Counted from the stretch's first letter, positions 26,001-34,201 are shown. The stretch: DNA of 64,000 bases from Treponema sp. C6A8 (GCF_000619925.1 NZ_JHVB01000001.1:744001-808000), one strand, 5' to 3'. A program made the numbers and translations. Notes: a model not told the origin generated them from the sequence alone.

Positions 26001-26688
26001 AAAGGGTTTGTGTATAGGACGAATAAATTTTTGACTGGGCAGAAAGTTTTTCCCCGCCTACCAGCAGAAAGCCCGCAAAAAGCAGGAATAAAACCATATC
26101 CCGCCATGTAAAAGCCTGAATAATCTGAGGAAAATTCGGTTTCAAAACCCTGTAAATTCTTATTACCGCAAAAAGAAGGACAAGGGTAATTACCTTATCC
26201 AAAAAATCCATATAAAACTGTCCGAGAATCAGACAGATAATGCGGGGAACTCCAAAAGAAGAAAACAATTCCACAATTCCGTTGCCCCACTCGTTTCCGA
26301 CATCGCCGCCATAAAAAACGATATTGAGGACTACGGAAATCAGCACGCAGACCAAAGTTACTAAAACTGAAAGGCTCATCGTCTTCAAAAGAGTTTCCAG
26401 CCAGCCGCGTTTTGCCATAATTCCGACAACTACAGCAATAAAAATACTTGTAAGAGAATAGACAAAGGAAATGGGATTAAAAAGTCCGTGAAGTATATTT
26501 CCTGAAACACCAACTACAGCCCCACAAAAAGGTCCAAGACAATAAGCCGTAAGAAAAGTACCAAAGGAATCAAGCCACAGGGGAAGATTAAGGCTGTCCG
26601 CAAAAAGCCTTCCCCCCAGATTAAGGGCCATACTTAAAAATACAAGAAGAAAAACCTGCCAGGCTTTTAAGTTTGATTCACATTTCAT
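23083..26688 (-). CDS. Membrane HD-GYP c-di-GMP phosphodiesterase with ECF-like and beta-propeller domains
   Basis: A 1201-residue multi-domain sensor. Residues 1-185 are membrane helices resembling ECF-transporter S components (LWLDSFGTFLTAYCLGPFCG, then AVVGVSGNILHGLF). After a helix near 195-212 comes a periplasmic region of repeated propeller blades with two-component-regulator style units (TDDGVLWIGTYEGLYRYNG) to about residue 790, then a Y_Y_Y-like domain and a membrane helix near 905-930. The C-terminal HD-GYP domain has LLHDIGKIGVPD (His1042/Asp1043) and a HHEHFDGTGYP motif, so it should hydrolyse c-di-GMP. It overlaps the 7TM-PAS gene by 4 bases. The last residues are encoded within a GC-rich palindromic patch. 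Confidence 0.9.
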   Translation of the reverse strand: MKCESNLKAWQVFLLVFLSMALNLGGRLFADSLNLPLWLDSFGTFLTAYCLGPFCGAVVGVSGNILHGLFNPISFVYSLTSIFIAVVVGIMAKRGWLETLLKTMSLSVLVTLVCVLISVVLNIVFYGGDVGNEWGNGIVELFSSFGVPRIICLILGQFYMDFLDKVITLVLLFAVIRIYRVLKPNFPQIIQAFTWRDMVLFLLFAGFLLVGGEKLSAQSKIYSSYTQTLYNKSNGLNGGKANDIVSTDDGVLWIGTYEGLYRYNGIEFRLMTEFDSIKAVKCLYVDDDDRLFVGTNDNGLSIIINESIMNVIEESDGLPADAVRSIIRGSDGLYYVGTAEALAVLEIADGLGVVSTFPEIQTAISLAADKDEHIAAVSSAGTLFLFNNADGIGWTSKNIKERFISVAFTPEGLLYAATDSNKLLSYQVRGKELVFDSQIDCQGFYHINSVEFYNDTAFVCADNGIGCIENGKISLIESGNFNNSIDNMTEDYQGNFWFTSSRLGLLKMCENSFSEIYASADLPVSVVNSTAKYRGVLYFATDDGLMAVDAESERPLNNEITKFLKGVRCRCITLTKNGEMWISTKSRGLVKVFPDGRIITLGQGHLFRVAIELADGALAAGSSDGLALIKNDRIVQWLTVKDGFENSMVLCLSETPDGIILAGTDGGGLAVIEKEDEEGTYSISRLIKRSDGISSNVILRTVNDFEGENPTGKVFAVTSNGLAYLDFSEGAEKPIRILSNFPYSNNYDLIIRPDKNLFVLCSAGIYVVNRDELLSGMKLDYELLDSEKGLRGALTANSWNYLDENGDLYLSCDAGASKINLNTYDKQEHSYRMQLKSVVIDGRRHIVQKDIPFILSSETGTVEIVPEIINYSLNTPYVSLFLEGVDEKPSVMLQNELTSKIYTNIKSGEYKFHIAVLDSKGRRTVEESIYTIKKPFRIYDNWWFFIYTLGVAMLAIVWLTWYVTSALQEKRLEKQNKEMEDIKRQVRLGNETIFSIANALEARNESTGRHSMRVAEYAVLIAKELGFTEDEQAQLRRTGLLHDIGKIGVPDAILNKQSALNDDEYEIMKKHTIIGGAILKDFTLIPHVDEGAKYHHEHFDGTGYPNGLKGEKIPVNARIIGIADAFDAMTANRVYRKALDMDFVTAELKRSAGKQFDPCLVDIMLDLIESGKLNVEKTVTETDEVAYGASVEGGEASTQAF

Positions 26689-27734
26689 ATTGCTTCACCT
26701 TTATCATCCGTAATTTCCTGACTCACCGGTAATACTGTTCCGATTATACAGAAGGGCTCCCCTACGTTATCAAATCTGATTACACAATTCAGGGTACAGT
26801 CTTCCCCAGTTTCTTTAATTTTTGTCTGAATCTGACCGCACCAGCCGTTTTTAGAGCGGGCAATAAGCCTCATAAGTTCAATATCAGATATTGTAAAGAG
26901 ATTCCTTAGATAAGGTTTTCCATCTTCCTTGATGGCAAGTTTTTGAGCTGCCTCAGGATTGAATACGCTTATAAAACCGTCCAGATTGAAAATCAAAATA
27001 GGAACATTAATGGAATTAAAAACGTCCTTACATACATTTTTTACGGTTGGAGTAAATAAAAGATGCTGCTTAACCGCTACCCAGAAAAAGAAATAAACAA
27101 AGGCAAAGGCAATGCTGTATAAAAAGGTCGGATATTTTTCCATTCCAAGACCCTTAAATAAATCCGGCAGGGCTCCAAGAAGAATTACATAATTTGATGC
27201 CATAATCTGCGCAGAAAAACGCTTGTCACGATGTACTTTTTTACTTTTATACCATTGAATGCCAAAAGTCTGCATGAAAAAAGCAACGACACAGACATAG
27301 GCATAATGATACATAAAGGCTCCGCCGCCAATATTTTCATAAGAAGTATGATAATTGTATCTTACATAAGTGATTGTGTGGGGGCGTCCAAAAATAATAA
27401 GGTCAAAGACAATCAGCAGGGCAAGAAATCCGCAGATAATATAGCGGATGGTTAGTTTTGTTTTTAGTTCAAAGGTCAAAAAGGTAAATTCAAGAAAAAG
27501 AAAAATATCAATTCCAAAAAGTCCTATTATTCGGGGAATAAAAGCGTATTGGGTGTAAGGCATAAGGCCCATCACTGAATAACCCGCGCAGATTAAAAAA
27601 ATTGCGCCTCCAAACAAGGGGGTAAAATTTCTGACATGGGCTGTATCAGGCTCTTCAAGAAAAAAAACGATTCCGCTGACAAGAGCAAGGACTGCCGTTG
27701 AAATTAAAATCATGTTTAATACGATTCCAAGCAT
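26685..27734 (-). CDS. 7TM protein with C-terminal PAS domain, no output domain
   Basis: The 349-residue protein has about seven hydrophobic helices (residues 1-230), similar in layout to the 7TM regions of some bacterial sensor kinases. A PAS domain follows (about 232-345): NVPILIFNLDGFISVFNPEA and later CGQIQTKIKETGEDCTLNCV. No kinase, cyclase or phosphodiesterase follows, so it must pass its signal by contact. It overlaps the HD-GYP gene by four bases (ATGA) and starts just 3 bases after the BMP lipoprotein stop, so the three are one transcription unit and probably one signalling unit. Confidence 0.85.
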   Translation of the reverse strand: MLGIVLNMILISTAVLALVSGIVFFLEEPDTAHVRNFTPLFGGAIFLICAGYSVMGLMPYTQYAFIPRIIGLFGIDIFLFLEFTFLTFELKTKLTIRYIICGFLALLIVFDLIIFGRPHTITYVRYNYHTSYENIGGGAFMYHYAYVCVVAFFMQTFGIQWYKSKKVHRDKRFSAQIMASNYVILLGALPDLFKGLGMEKYPTFLYSIAFAFVYFFFWVAVKQHLLFTPTVKNVCKDVFNSINVPILIFNLDGFISVFNPEAAQKLAIKEDGKPYLRNLFTISDIELMRLIARSKNGWCGQIQTKIKETGEDCTLNCVIRFDNVGEPFCIIGTVLPVSQEITDDKGEAI

Positions 27735-27737
27735 TTT

Positions 27738-28949
27738 TTACTCCCCCTTCACAGTTATAAAATCACGCAAAATGTAGCAGAACTTAGGAGCAGATGAAGT
27801 TTCGTTTTCTATAAATGGTGTCTTAAAATCCCTTACATCATCAACATTAAAAATATTTACGCCAATATAATTTCCGCTGAAAACTGATATTTTTCCGTCC
27901 GCAAACTGATTTTTTACCCTCTGAATTTCTTCCTGTGTGCCTTTTGCGGCAATAATTCCGTTCAACCCAAGAATCTCAATCCAGTCCTTGTCAAAACCGG
28001 CAGAAGAATCATTTCCCTTCAGGTTAGATTTAACGACAGATTCAATCCTCTTTCCGTCAATAACAGCCTGAGCCGCAGCAATAATATAGGGAGTCCAGTT
28101 AATTCTGCATGAAACTAGTGATGTTGTAGGAGCTACATCTGTCATACTCTGGTTATAGCCGACATGAAATACAGTTTTTCCTTTTTTGATGCTGGCCTCT
28201 TCACAGGCAATTGCAGGACCTGTCGTATCAGAATGCTGACTGATTATTACACAGCCTTCTTCAATCAGTTTTTCAGCAGCCTTTCTTTCTATAATGTGAT
28301 TACTCCAGGTATTGGTATAACTGACAGACATCTGAACTTCATTTACGATGCTTTTTACACCAAGAAAAAATGCCGTATAACCAGAAATTACTTCAGGATA
28401 AGGATAAGCCGCAACATAACCGATTTTTGCATCGCTGAGCTTTAATCTTCCATGAAGGATAAGTTCCCTAAGCTTCATTCCGGCAACAACGCCTGCAGTA
28501 TAGCGGCCTTCGTAAATCCGTCCCATAAAATTATGAAAATTAGGAAGAACAGGTGCCTCATTTGCAAGGTTGCCTGTAGCATGACAGAACTGAACTTCCG
28601 GATACTTTGAAGCCATATTTTTTGTTGCTTGTCCATAACCGTAACTTGTAGAAATGATAAGTTCACAGCCCTGATTAATTAAATCTTCTATCGCTTTTTC
28701 GCAGCTGTCGCCATATTCCTTGATATTGAATTTTGCGACAGTCTGAACCTTAGAGCCAAGAGCATCTTCCAGCTCCAGCTGACTTCTGTAAAAGTTATTT
28801 GTATAGGCAGTTGCCGTATCACCAATATAAACAAAACCAACCTTAAGGTGACTAATAGTATTCGGCTTAAAGATACAATTTTGAGGAAGAAACATTACAG
28901 CAATACCAAAAATAACAGTACAAACCGTAATGAAGTATTTACTTTTCAT
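27738..28949 (-). CDS. BMP-family (PnrA/Med-like) substrate-binding protein
   Basis: The 403-residue protein has an N-terminal hydrophobic signal (MKSKYFITVCTVIFGIAVMF) with a Cys at 25, in LPQNC, that could be an atypical lipobox. The body matches the BMP/PnrA fold: KVGFVYIGDTATAYTNNFYR, CELIISTSYGYGQATKNMAS, MGRIYEGRYTAGVVAGM and IGYVAAYPYPEVISGYTAFF. Known relatives bind purine nucleosides or, in treponemes, riboflavin. No permease or ATPase gene follows; instead the next two genes are a 7TM-PAS protein and an HD-GYP protein. A role as ligand sensor rather than transporter component is inferred. Confidence 0.88.
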   Translation of the reverse strand: MKSKYFITVCTVIFGIAVMFLPQNCIFKPNTISHLKVGFVYIGDTATAYTNNFYRSQLELEDALGSKVQTVAKFNIKEYGDSCEKAIEDLINQGCELIISTSYGYGQATKNMASKYPEVQFCHATGNLANEAPVLPNFHNFMGRIYEGRYTAGVVAGMKLRELILHGRLKLSDAKIGYVAAYPYPEVISGYTAFFLGVKSIVNEVQMSVSYTNTWSNHIIERKAAEKLIEEGCVIISQHSDTTGPAIACEEASIKKGKTVFHVGYNQSMTDVAPTTSLVSCRINWTPYIIAAAQAVIDGKRIESVVKSNLKGNDSSAGFDKDWIEILGLNGIIAAKGTQEEIQRVKNQFADGKISVFSGNYIGVNIFNVDDVRDFKTPFIENETSSAPKFCYILRDFITVKGE

Positions 28950-29024
28950 AGTTTTTCACTTTTTATATTAAGTATTTCCTATAGTATACCATAAATACTA
29001 AAAATGTGATAAGGTTAAATCATT

Positions 29025-30140
29025 ATGATTGAAGAAATTGCTGAAAAAAATTCATATCAGGCCCAGCTTTTTACAAACCGCCTGAAAAAAAAATATAAGG
29101 AACTCCGCAAGTGGGCACGTAAAAACCGCATTTCCTGTTACCGCCTTTACGACCGCGACATTCCTGAAGTTCCACTTTCCCTTGATGTATATGAATTTCT
29201 TCCGTCAAGCGTAGACAGCACAATTGAATGCGCCCGCTTTTTATCAGAACAGAACGCCCGCATTTCCGCAAATGATCCGCTGGTAGAAAAAGAAATAGAA
29301 GAACGCCGTTTTGCCGTACTCTATCTTTATGAACGCCCTTATGAAAAACCAGCCGAAGAAGAAGAAATCTGGTTTAACCTTATGACAGAACAGGCAGCAA
29401 GCGCTTTAAACATTCCTGTAAGCCACATAATCAAAAAGGAACGACGCCAGCAGAAAGGCACAAGCCAGTATGAAAAGTCAGAAGAAGCTTCTCAGGAATT
29501 TACTTCCCTTATTCAGGAGCAGGGACAGCTTTTCAAAATCAATCTTGGTTCTTATCTTGATACAGGACTTTTCTTTGACCACCGCCCTCTGCGCGCTAAA
29601 GTACGCGAAATTTCTGGCGGTAAGCGAGTTCTCAACCTATTCTGCTACACAGGAAGTTTTTCTGTTTACGCAGCAAGCGGCGGCGCAAAATATGTAGAAT
29701 CTCTCGACCTTTCAAACACTTATTTAAGCTGGGCAAAAGAAAATCTTGAGCTCAACGGTTTTAAGGGCAAAAACTATATCTTTACAAAAACTGATGTAAT
29801 TTCCTGGCTTTATGAAAAGGTAAAAAACTCTTCTGATGATGAAAAAGAAAAGTTTGACATTATCATTCTTGATCCGCCTACTTTCAGCAATTCAAAATCA
29901 ACTGCAAATGTCCTGGACATCAACCGCGACTGGCCCAAACTTATTGAACAGTGCGTAAAACTGCTCTCGTCAAAAGGCACCCTTTATTTTTCTACAAACA
30001 GCACAAAACTCATTTTTGACGCCGAAAAGATTCCGCAGAAGGATAAGGTCACTGTTACAGACATCACGGCTGCTTCAATTCCAAAGGATTTTGAAGGCAC
30101 AAAATGCCACAAGGCCTGGTCGATTACACTTAATAGTTAA
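29025..30140 (+). CDS. RlmK-like class I rRNA methyltransferase
   Basis: The 371-residue enzyme resembles the RlmK half of E. coli RlmKL, which methylates 23S rRNA. The N-terminus FTNRLKKKYKELRKWARKNR then ISCYRLYDRDIPEVPLS is the typical PUA-less RlmK/RlmI linker. The SAM site is VLNLFCYTGSFSVYAASGGA, and the catalytic loop ILDPPTFSNSK matches the family DPP motif. No THUMP or RlmL domain is present, so it is a single-domain version. It is divergent from the BMP gene (75-base gap). The exact target nucleotide cannot be read from sequence. Confidence 0.9.
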   Translation: MIEEIAEKNSYQAQLFTNRLKKKYKELRKWARKNRISCYRLYDRDIPEVPLSLDVYEFLPSSVDSTIECARFLSEQNARISANDPLVEKEIEERRFAVLYLYERPYEKPAEEEEIWFNLMTEQAASALNIPVSHIIKKERRQQKGTSQYEKSEEASQEFTSLIQEQGQLFKINLGSYLDTGLFFDHRPLRAKVREISGGKRVLNLFCYTGSFSVYAASGGAKYVESLDLSNTYLSWAKENLELNGFKGKNYIFTKTDVISWLYEKVKNSSDDEKEKFDIIILDPPTFSNSKSTANVLDINRDWPKLIEQCVKLLSSKGTLYFSTNSTKLIFDAEKIPQKDKVTVTDITAASIPKDFEGTKCHKAWSITLNS

Positions 30141-30149
30141 AAAAAATAA

Positions 30150-30170
30150 AGGCAGTCAATTTGACTGCCT
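30150..30170. terminator. Hairpin after the methyltransferase gene
   Basis: AGGCAGTCAA/TTGACTGCCT is a 10-bp stem with almost no loop, so the innermost pairs must open. The T-rich side (TTTATTTTTTTT) lies on the minus strand, so it best serves transcription coming from rpmE, but it may act on both strands. A second hairpin GGCAAGC-ACA-GCTTGCC follows at 30180-30196. Confidence 0.7.
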
Positions 30171-30210
30171 ATTAAAGTCGGCAAGCACAGCTTGCCTCTG
30201 AGCTATTTTT

Positions 30211-30269
30211 CTCGATAATCCTAAAACGACCCTGTCGGCTCGTTTTTTAACGGATTTTCGATTATCAGC
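30211..30269 (-). repeat. GATAATCC palindromic element after rpmE
   Basis: Just after the rpmE stop, GATAATC (outer) pairs with GATTATC and the inner stem AAAACGA pairs with TCGTTTT. On the minus strand it reads ...CGTTTTAGGATTATCGAGAAAAATAGCTC. A close relative (CGCTTTAGGATTATCCGAAAAACTATCTC) follows the nucleoside kinase gene at 53947-53998. Confidence 0.65.
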
Positions 30270-30270
30270 T

Positions 30271-30483
30271 TTACTTGTTTTCTGCTTTGATTCCGTAGCG
30301 TTTGTTGAAGCGATCGATACGACCTGCAGTATCAACAAGTTTCTGCTTACCAGTATAGAATGGGTGGCAAGCTGAACAAATTTCAACGTGGATGTTCTCT
30401 ACAGTTGAACGTGTTTCGATAACATTACCGCAAACGCAAGTAATTTTTGTCATTTTGTAATCTGGGTGGATTCCCTTTTTCAT
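30271..30483 (-). CDS. rpmE: 50S ribosomal protein L31
   Basis: The 70-residue protein [20 protein letters not shown] carries the zinc-type (C+) L31 cysteines CVC and CSAC, followed by [20 protein letters not shown]. It binds the large subunit and bridges to the small one. The start at 30481-30483 has an AGGAG site six bases upstream; the longer frame upstream is not supported. It lies alone between the rho gene and a divergent methyltransferase, followed by hairpins. Confidence 0.97.
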   Translation of the reverse strand: MKKGIHPDYKMTKITCVCGNVIETRSTVENIHVEICSACHPFYTGKQKLVDTAGRIDRFNKRYGIKAENK

Positions 30484-30684
30484 AAAAAACTCCTGTTTCT
30501 TGCCCGATATTACGCCCGGCCGCCCCTGGCTTGTCATCTGAAAGTGCTAAGCAGATTTCAAATAACTTCCATCATTCCGCTACCGTCAACTAAAATTACA
30601 AAAATAATATCACAAGATAAAATTAGTTGTATAAATATAACAAAAAAAGCGGATATAAGTCAACATAGTTGTATATGCAGGCTA
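30484..30684. other. AT-rich gap upstream of rpmE
   Basis: No gene is seen. It holds the rpmE ribosome-binding site and a GC-rich GCCCGGCCGCCCCTGG patch (about 30511-30527) with no clear symmetry. The rest is A/T-rich leader. The remainder of the rpmE-rho gap is occupied by the palindromic element B and a heptamer array. Confidence 0.6.
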
Positions 30685-30930
30685 CAAAAAAAAAATGCTT
30701 CCGCGGATAACCGCTATTTCCCCCAGAAATCTAAACACCATCGCTCCCGGTCGCATGCCATGAATCAAAACCGCGCGATATCGCGCTACATGCTGATTGT
30801 GGCAAAGAAACTATTTACCGTGCCGCTCCCGCGGCACTCCACAATCAGAATGTTTTTGCTTCATGTCATGCTCCCTCGCGCAAGGCTTTTATCTTCCAAA
30901 ATAATAACCTTACCGCGCTCCGCATATTTT
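30685..30930. repeat. Composite palindromic element, copy B
   Basis: Outer arms AAAAAATGCTTCC...AACCGCTATTT (30685-30719) and ATAATAACC...GCTCCGCATATTTT (30900-30930) are of the AAAAATGC family. They enclose the structured core also found at 6614-6725: CATGCCATGAATCAAAACC (30754-30772) with GTTTTTGCTTCATGTCATG (30852-30870), hairpin GCGCGATATCGCGC (30773-30786), stem ACATGCTGATTGTGG with CCACAATCAGAATGT, unpaired AAAGAAACTATT (30804-30815) and hairpin GTGCCGC-TCCC-GCGGCAC (30820-30837). Confidence 0.88.
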
Positions 30931-30939
30931 ATGCATCTG

Positions 30940-30976
30940 GCACCTAGAACCTAAAACCTAGCACCTATCACCTAAC
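30940..30976 (-). repeat. Heptamer (YAGGTNN) array after rho, array 2
   Basis: On the minus strand the rho stop codon is the first TAG of TAGGTGA TAGGTGC TAGGTTT TAGGTTC TAGGTGC CAG. The array follows the same orientation and phase relative to the gene as the other four in the window. Confidence 0.9.
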
Positions 30977-32756
30977 CGTCAATACCAGCAGTACCGGCAT
31001 TCATACTAAGAAGGAAGGCTTCATTAGTCTTACTCTTCTTCATGCGGTCAAGAATAAGCTCTGTAACGTCAACATCTTCCATCGGGTTAAGAACCTTACG
31101 CAAAATCCAGATTTTCTGAAGTTCACTTTCTGTAAGCAAAAGCTCTTCCTTACGGGTACCAGATTTTTTGATATTGATTGCAGGGAAGAGACGGCGTTCT
31201 GCGAGTTTGCGGTCAAGGTCGATTTCTGAGTTACCAGTTCCCTTGAACTCTTCAAAAATAACCTCATCCATGCGCGAACCGGTTTCAATCAAAGCAGTAG
31301 AAATGATTGTCAAAGAACCGCCCTCTTCTACGTTGCGGGCAGCACCAAAGAAGCGTTTTGGCTTGAACAAAGCGTTTGAATCAACACCACCAGAAAGAAC
31401 CTTTCCAGAAGTCTGAACAGTCTGGTTGTAAGCGCGGGCAAGACGGGTAATAGAGTCAAGCAAAATTACAACGTCGCGTTTATGTTCAACAAGGCGCTTA
31501 GCCTTTTCAAGTACCATTTCTGCAACCTGAACGTGGCGGGTAGCCTGCTCATCAAAAGTAGAAGAAATAACCTCTCCCTTGATAGCGCGTTCCATTTCGG
31601 TAACTTCCTCAGGACGCTCATCAATCAAAAGAACGATAAGGTAAACTTCCGGGTTATTAGTTGTGATTGCATTTGCAATTTTCTGCATCAAAATTGTTTT
31701 ACCGGCTTTTGGAGGAGCAACAATCAAAAGACGCTGACCTTTTCCGATTGGAGCAAAGAGGTCAACAATACGTGTTGAAACTTCTGTAGAAACTGTTTCA
31801 AGACGAAGTTTTTCCTGTGGGTAAAGCGGTGTAAGGTTTTCAAAAGGAACACGAGTCTGTGCAATGCGAGGCTCGTCAAAGTTTACGCTTTCAATTCTAA
31901 GCAGGGCAAAGAAACGCTCACCCTCTTTCGGGCTTCTTGTCTGTCCGTAAACTGTATCACCTGTTTTAAGATTGAAAAGTCTGATCTGGCTTGGGCTGAT
32001 GTAAATATCATCAGGACCAGGAAGGTAGGAGTTCTGAGGACTGCGGAGGAAGCCGTAGCCGTCAGGAAGGATTTCCAAAGCGCCGGAAGCAAAAATAATT
32101 CCGCCATGCTCTGTATGGGCCTTCAAAATTACAAAAATCAAATCCTGCTTTTTCATTGGAGCAAGGTCATCAGCAGTAAAACCATACTGAGTTGCAAGCT
32201 CACGAAGCTCAGGCATAGATTTCAATGTCAAATCATTGATTAAAAGACTTGGTCTTCCTGTATTATCCTCGCCTGCTTCTGCGGCAGATGCAGCAGCTGC
32301 CATAATTTCCGGCGCAACTTCCCCGCTTGGAGTCGGATAGCTTGTTGTACCGTAAGACTGGCGCGGCTGATAAGGACGACGAGACATTCCGCCTTTATTA
32401 AATCCGCCCTGTTTTCTGTTCTGATTGTTTTTATAAGAATTGAATCCGTGCTCTTCTGAGCGCTCTGAACTGTCTTTATCTTCTGCTTTTTTTACGATTC
32501 TTTTGCGTTTTACAATAACCTTTGCAGCGTCCCCTGCCTCACCTGCAGATTCTTCTGTCTGCGCCTGCTCAGAATTGTCAGCTTCCTGTGAATCCTGCAC
32601 ATTCTGAGAATCATCAGAAACAGCTTCTTCTGAAAAATCAGAAGCGGAAGCCTGCTCTGCCACAGCGTTTTCGGAAGAATTATCAAAATCAAATGCCTGC
32701 TGCTCTGTTTCCTGTGCAGCCTTTTCTTCCGAAGTTTTTCTTCTTAATGGTGCCAT
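30972..32756 (-). CDS. rho: Transcription termination factor Rho
   Basis: The 594-residue RNA helicase releases transcripts. Residues 1-165 form a spirochaete-style N-terminal extension, acidic ([20 protein letters not shown]) then basic and Gly/Arg-rich ([20 protein letters not shown]). The Rho N-domain helices ([17 protein letters not shown]) and cold-shock-like RNA-binding domain ([20 protein letters not shown]) follow. The ATPase has Walker [10 protein letters not shown] and the Q-loop segment [20 protein letters not shown]. The extension is much longer than in E. coli Rho (419 residues) and may drive condensation or extra RNA contact. The 3' end merges with a heptamer repeat. Confidence 0.96.
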   Translation of the reverse strand: MAPLRRKTSEEKAAQETEQQAFDFDNSSENAVAEQASASDFSEEAVSDDSQNVQDSQEADNSEQAQTEESAGEAGDAAKVIVKRKRIVKKAEDKDSSERSEEHGFNSYKNNQNRKQGGFNKGGMSRRPYQPRQSYGTTSYPTPSGEVAPEIMAAAASAAEAGEDNTGRPSLLINDLTLKSMPELRELATQYGFTADDLAPMKKQDLIFVILKAHTEHGGIIFASGALEILPDGYGFLRSPQNSYLPGPDDIYISPSQIRLFNLKTGDTVYGQTRSPKEGERFFALLRIESVNFDEPRIAQTRVPFENLTPLYPQEKLRLETVSTEVSTRIVDLFAPIGKGQRLLIVAPPKAGKTILMQKIANAITTNNPEVYLIVLLIDERPEEVTEMERAIKGEVISSTFDEQATRHVQVAEMVLEKAKRLVEHKRDVVILLDSITRLARAYNQTVQTSGKVLSGGVDSNALFKPKRFFGAARNVEEGGSLTIISTALIETGSRMDEVIFEEFKGTGNSEIDLDRKLAERRLFPAINIKKSGTRKEELLLTESELQKIWILRKVLNPMEDVDVTELILDRMKKSKTNEAFLLSMNAGTAGIDG

Positions 32757-32916
32757 TAAAAATACTCCATGTGTTTAATAAAAAGATTTTATCTATCTAT
32801 ATCTAATAAATAATAATTTCAGGGATTTTCAAAACAAAAAAAATAATAAAAAAAATCAGATTATTTATAACTTGTATTTTTATTTTACATTCAAAGTCGC
32901 TATCAAGTCAACAAAA

Positions 32917-33342
32917 TTATTTTACAACGTCTGCGTGAACAACAAGAGCCTGCTTGAACTCAGAAGAAACGACAGAGAACAAATCAATGTCAGGTTCTTT
33001 TTCCAGCATAGAAACTTTTCCGCTGTAATCAACGTTATTTGCAATTCTAAGGCGAGCTGTCCTAATATCACTGTCTACTGTACTTCCGTTGAAGATTTCA
33101 ACACGTTCAGTAGCAGTCAAATTGCCTTTTACTTTTCCCGAGATTTCCAAAGATTTTACAGAAATATCAGTAACGTTACATTCAGAAGTTTTTGTAATTT
33201 CAAGATCGCCTGTAGGAGCATTAATAGTGCCGGAAAATTTTCCGGTGATAATGAGATGGTCTTTAAATTCCAAAACTCCATCTAATTCTGTGTCAGCTCC
33301 GATTATAGTAACATTCTGTTTTTCTGAATCTTTTTCCATCAT
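32917..33342 (-). CDS. Bactofilin-family cytoskeletal protein
   Basis: The 141-residue protein has the bactofilin core of short beta-helix repeats: VTIIGADTELDGVLEFKDHL, IITGKFSGTINAPTGDLEIT, SLEISGKVKGNLTATERVEI. Bactofilins self-assemble into filaments and place cell-wall or polar proteins. A five-residue N-terminal and short C-terminal tail flank the core. Two adjacent ATG codons (33340 and 33337) are both possible starts. It lies between rho and an HU-like gene on the same strand, with an 18-base gap to the latter. Confidence 0.9.
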   Translation of the reverse strand: MMEKDSEKQNVTIIGADTELDGVLEFKDHLIITGKFSGTINAPTGDLEITKTSECNVTDISVKSLEISGKVKGNLTATERVEIFNGSTVDSDIRTARLRIANNVDYSGKVSMLEKEPDIDLFSVVSSEFKQALVVHADVVK

Positions 33343-33360
33343 ATTTAATTATTATAACCT

Positions 33361-33684
33361 TTATTTTACCTTCGTGTCGATATTTGAATCAATTTTTAAC
33401 ATATTTTGACGAAGATCACGGCCTGGACGGAATACAGCAACATAATGAGGAAGACCTTTACAAAGTTCACCTGTTTTTGGATTACGGGCAACCTCACGAC
33501 CCTTTCTAAGGCGAGGTTCAAAAGTTCCAAATCCGCGAAGTTCAATTGTAGAACCATTCTGCAAGGCAAGACTGATTTCATCAAAAAGTTTATCAGCCAC
33601 AGACTGAATATCCTGCTTATCGAATCCTGTTTTTTCGTAGATTGAATTAATCAGATCGATTTTTCTTATTTTACTTGATTCCAT
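33361..33684 (-). CDS. HU/IHF-family DNA-binding protein
   Basis: The 107-residue protein has the HU fold: residues 5-60 form the dimerising helices (KIRKIDLINSIYEKTGFDKQ), then ELRGFGTFEPRLRKGREVAR and RNPKTGELCKGLPHYVAVF, where the beta-arm carries the DNA-intercalating NPKTGE segment. A 15-residue C-terminal tail goes beyond the usual 90-residue HU. It probably bends and compacts DNA. It follows rpsT after its terminator and precedes the bactofilin gene. Confidence 0.92.
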   Translation of the reverse strand: MESSKIRKIDLINSIYEKTGFDKQDIQSVADKLFDEISLALQNGSTIELRGFGTFEPRLRKGREVARNPKTGELCKGLPHYVAVFRPGRDLRQNMLKIDSNIDTKVK

Positions 33685-33711
33685 AATACCTTTTTAATTT
33701 ACTAAACTGAT

Positions 33712-33743
33712 AAAAAAAAACCAGCTGGAGATTATCCAACTGG
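33712..33743 (-). terminator. Terminator of rpsT
   Basis: Minus-strand stem CCAGTTGGA/TCCAGCTGG (one G-U pair) with a five-base loop is followed by nine T residues. It begins about 23 bases after the rpsT stop. Confidence 0.92.
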
Positions 33744-33766
33744 GTTTGTGAATGATTTAACAAAAA

Positions 33767-34045
33767 CTATTTTGCTGCTTTGAAAGTAGCGTTGAAAAGA
33801 TTCATCATTCTTGACTTCTTGCGTGAAACTGCATTTCTCTTAAGTACACCCTTGCTGCGAGCGCTATCAAGTTCTTTCTGAAGTTTCTTAAATTTTTCTT
33901 CAGCGAGCTTTTCATCTTTTGCATGTACAGCTTCTACAAACTGTTTTGCATAAGTTTTGCAAGTGCTTTTGATAGCTTTATTATGAAGTCTACGAACTTC
34001 GCTCTGAGCGTGTCTTTTCTCTGCAGATGACTGTTTTCTTGCCAA
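33767..34045 (-). CDS. rpsT: 30S ribosomal protein S20
   Basis: The 92-residue protein MARKQSSAEKRHAQSEVRRL carries the S20 pattern of basic helices: RLHNKAIKSTCKTYAKQF, KFKKLQKELDSARSKGVLKR and NAVSRKKSRMMNLFNATFK. It binds the 5' domain of 16S rRNA. It is followed by a strong terminator and is divergent from the tRNA-Glu gene. Confidence 0.96.
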   Translation of the reverse strand: MARKQSSAEKRHAQSEVRRLHNKAIKSTCKTYAKQFVEAVHAKDEKLAEEKFKKLQKELDSARSKGVLKRNAVSRKKSRMMNLFNATFKAAK

Positions 34046-34172
34046 TTGGAGACCCCCAAAAAATAATTAGTTAACTTTGAAGATATTAACAAATTACAAA
34101 CTTCTGTTCAAGTGTGAATATCTGTAAATAATAAAATTTATAAAAATTTTTTGAATTTTTCGTATTTTGCTA

Positions 34173-34201
34173 TTGACCATTTTTTAAACTGCTGATAATA
34201 T
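34173..34201 (+). promoter_or_regulatory. Promoter of tRNA-Glu
   Basis: TTGACC (34173-34178) and TAATAT (34196-34201) are spaced by 17 bases, placing the start about 20 bases before the mature tRNA 5' end. Confidence 0.75.

Noticed and set aside
27738..28949. BMP protein as a standard ABC nucleoside importer
   Set aside because: No ATPase or permease gene is next to it; the neighbours are signalling proteins, so an importer role has no support here.
30940..30976. Telomere-like or phase-variable coding repeat
   Set aside because: The array lies after the rho stop, not within a coding region, and short unit number with changing last bases argues against slippage control.
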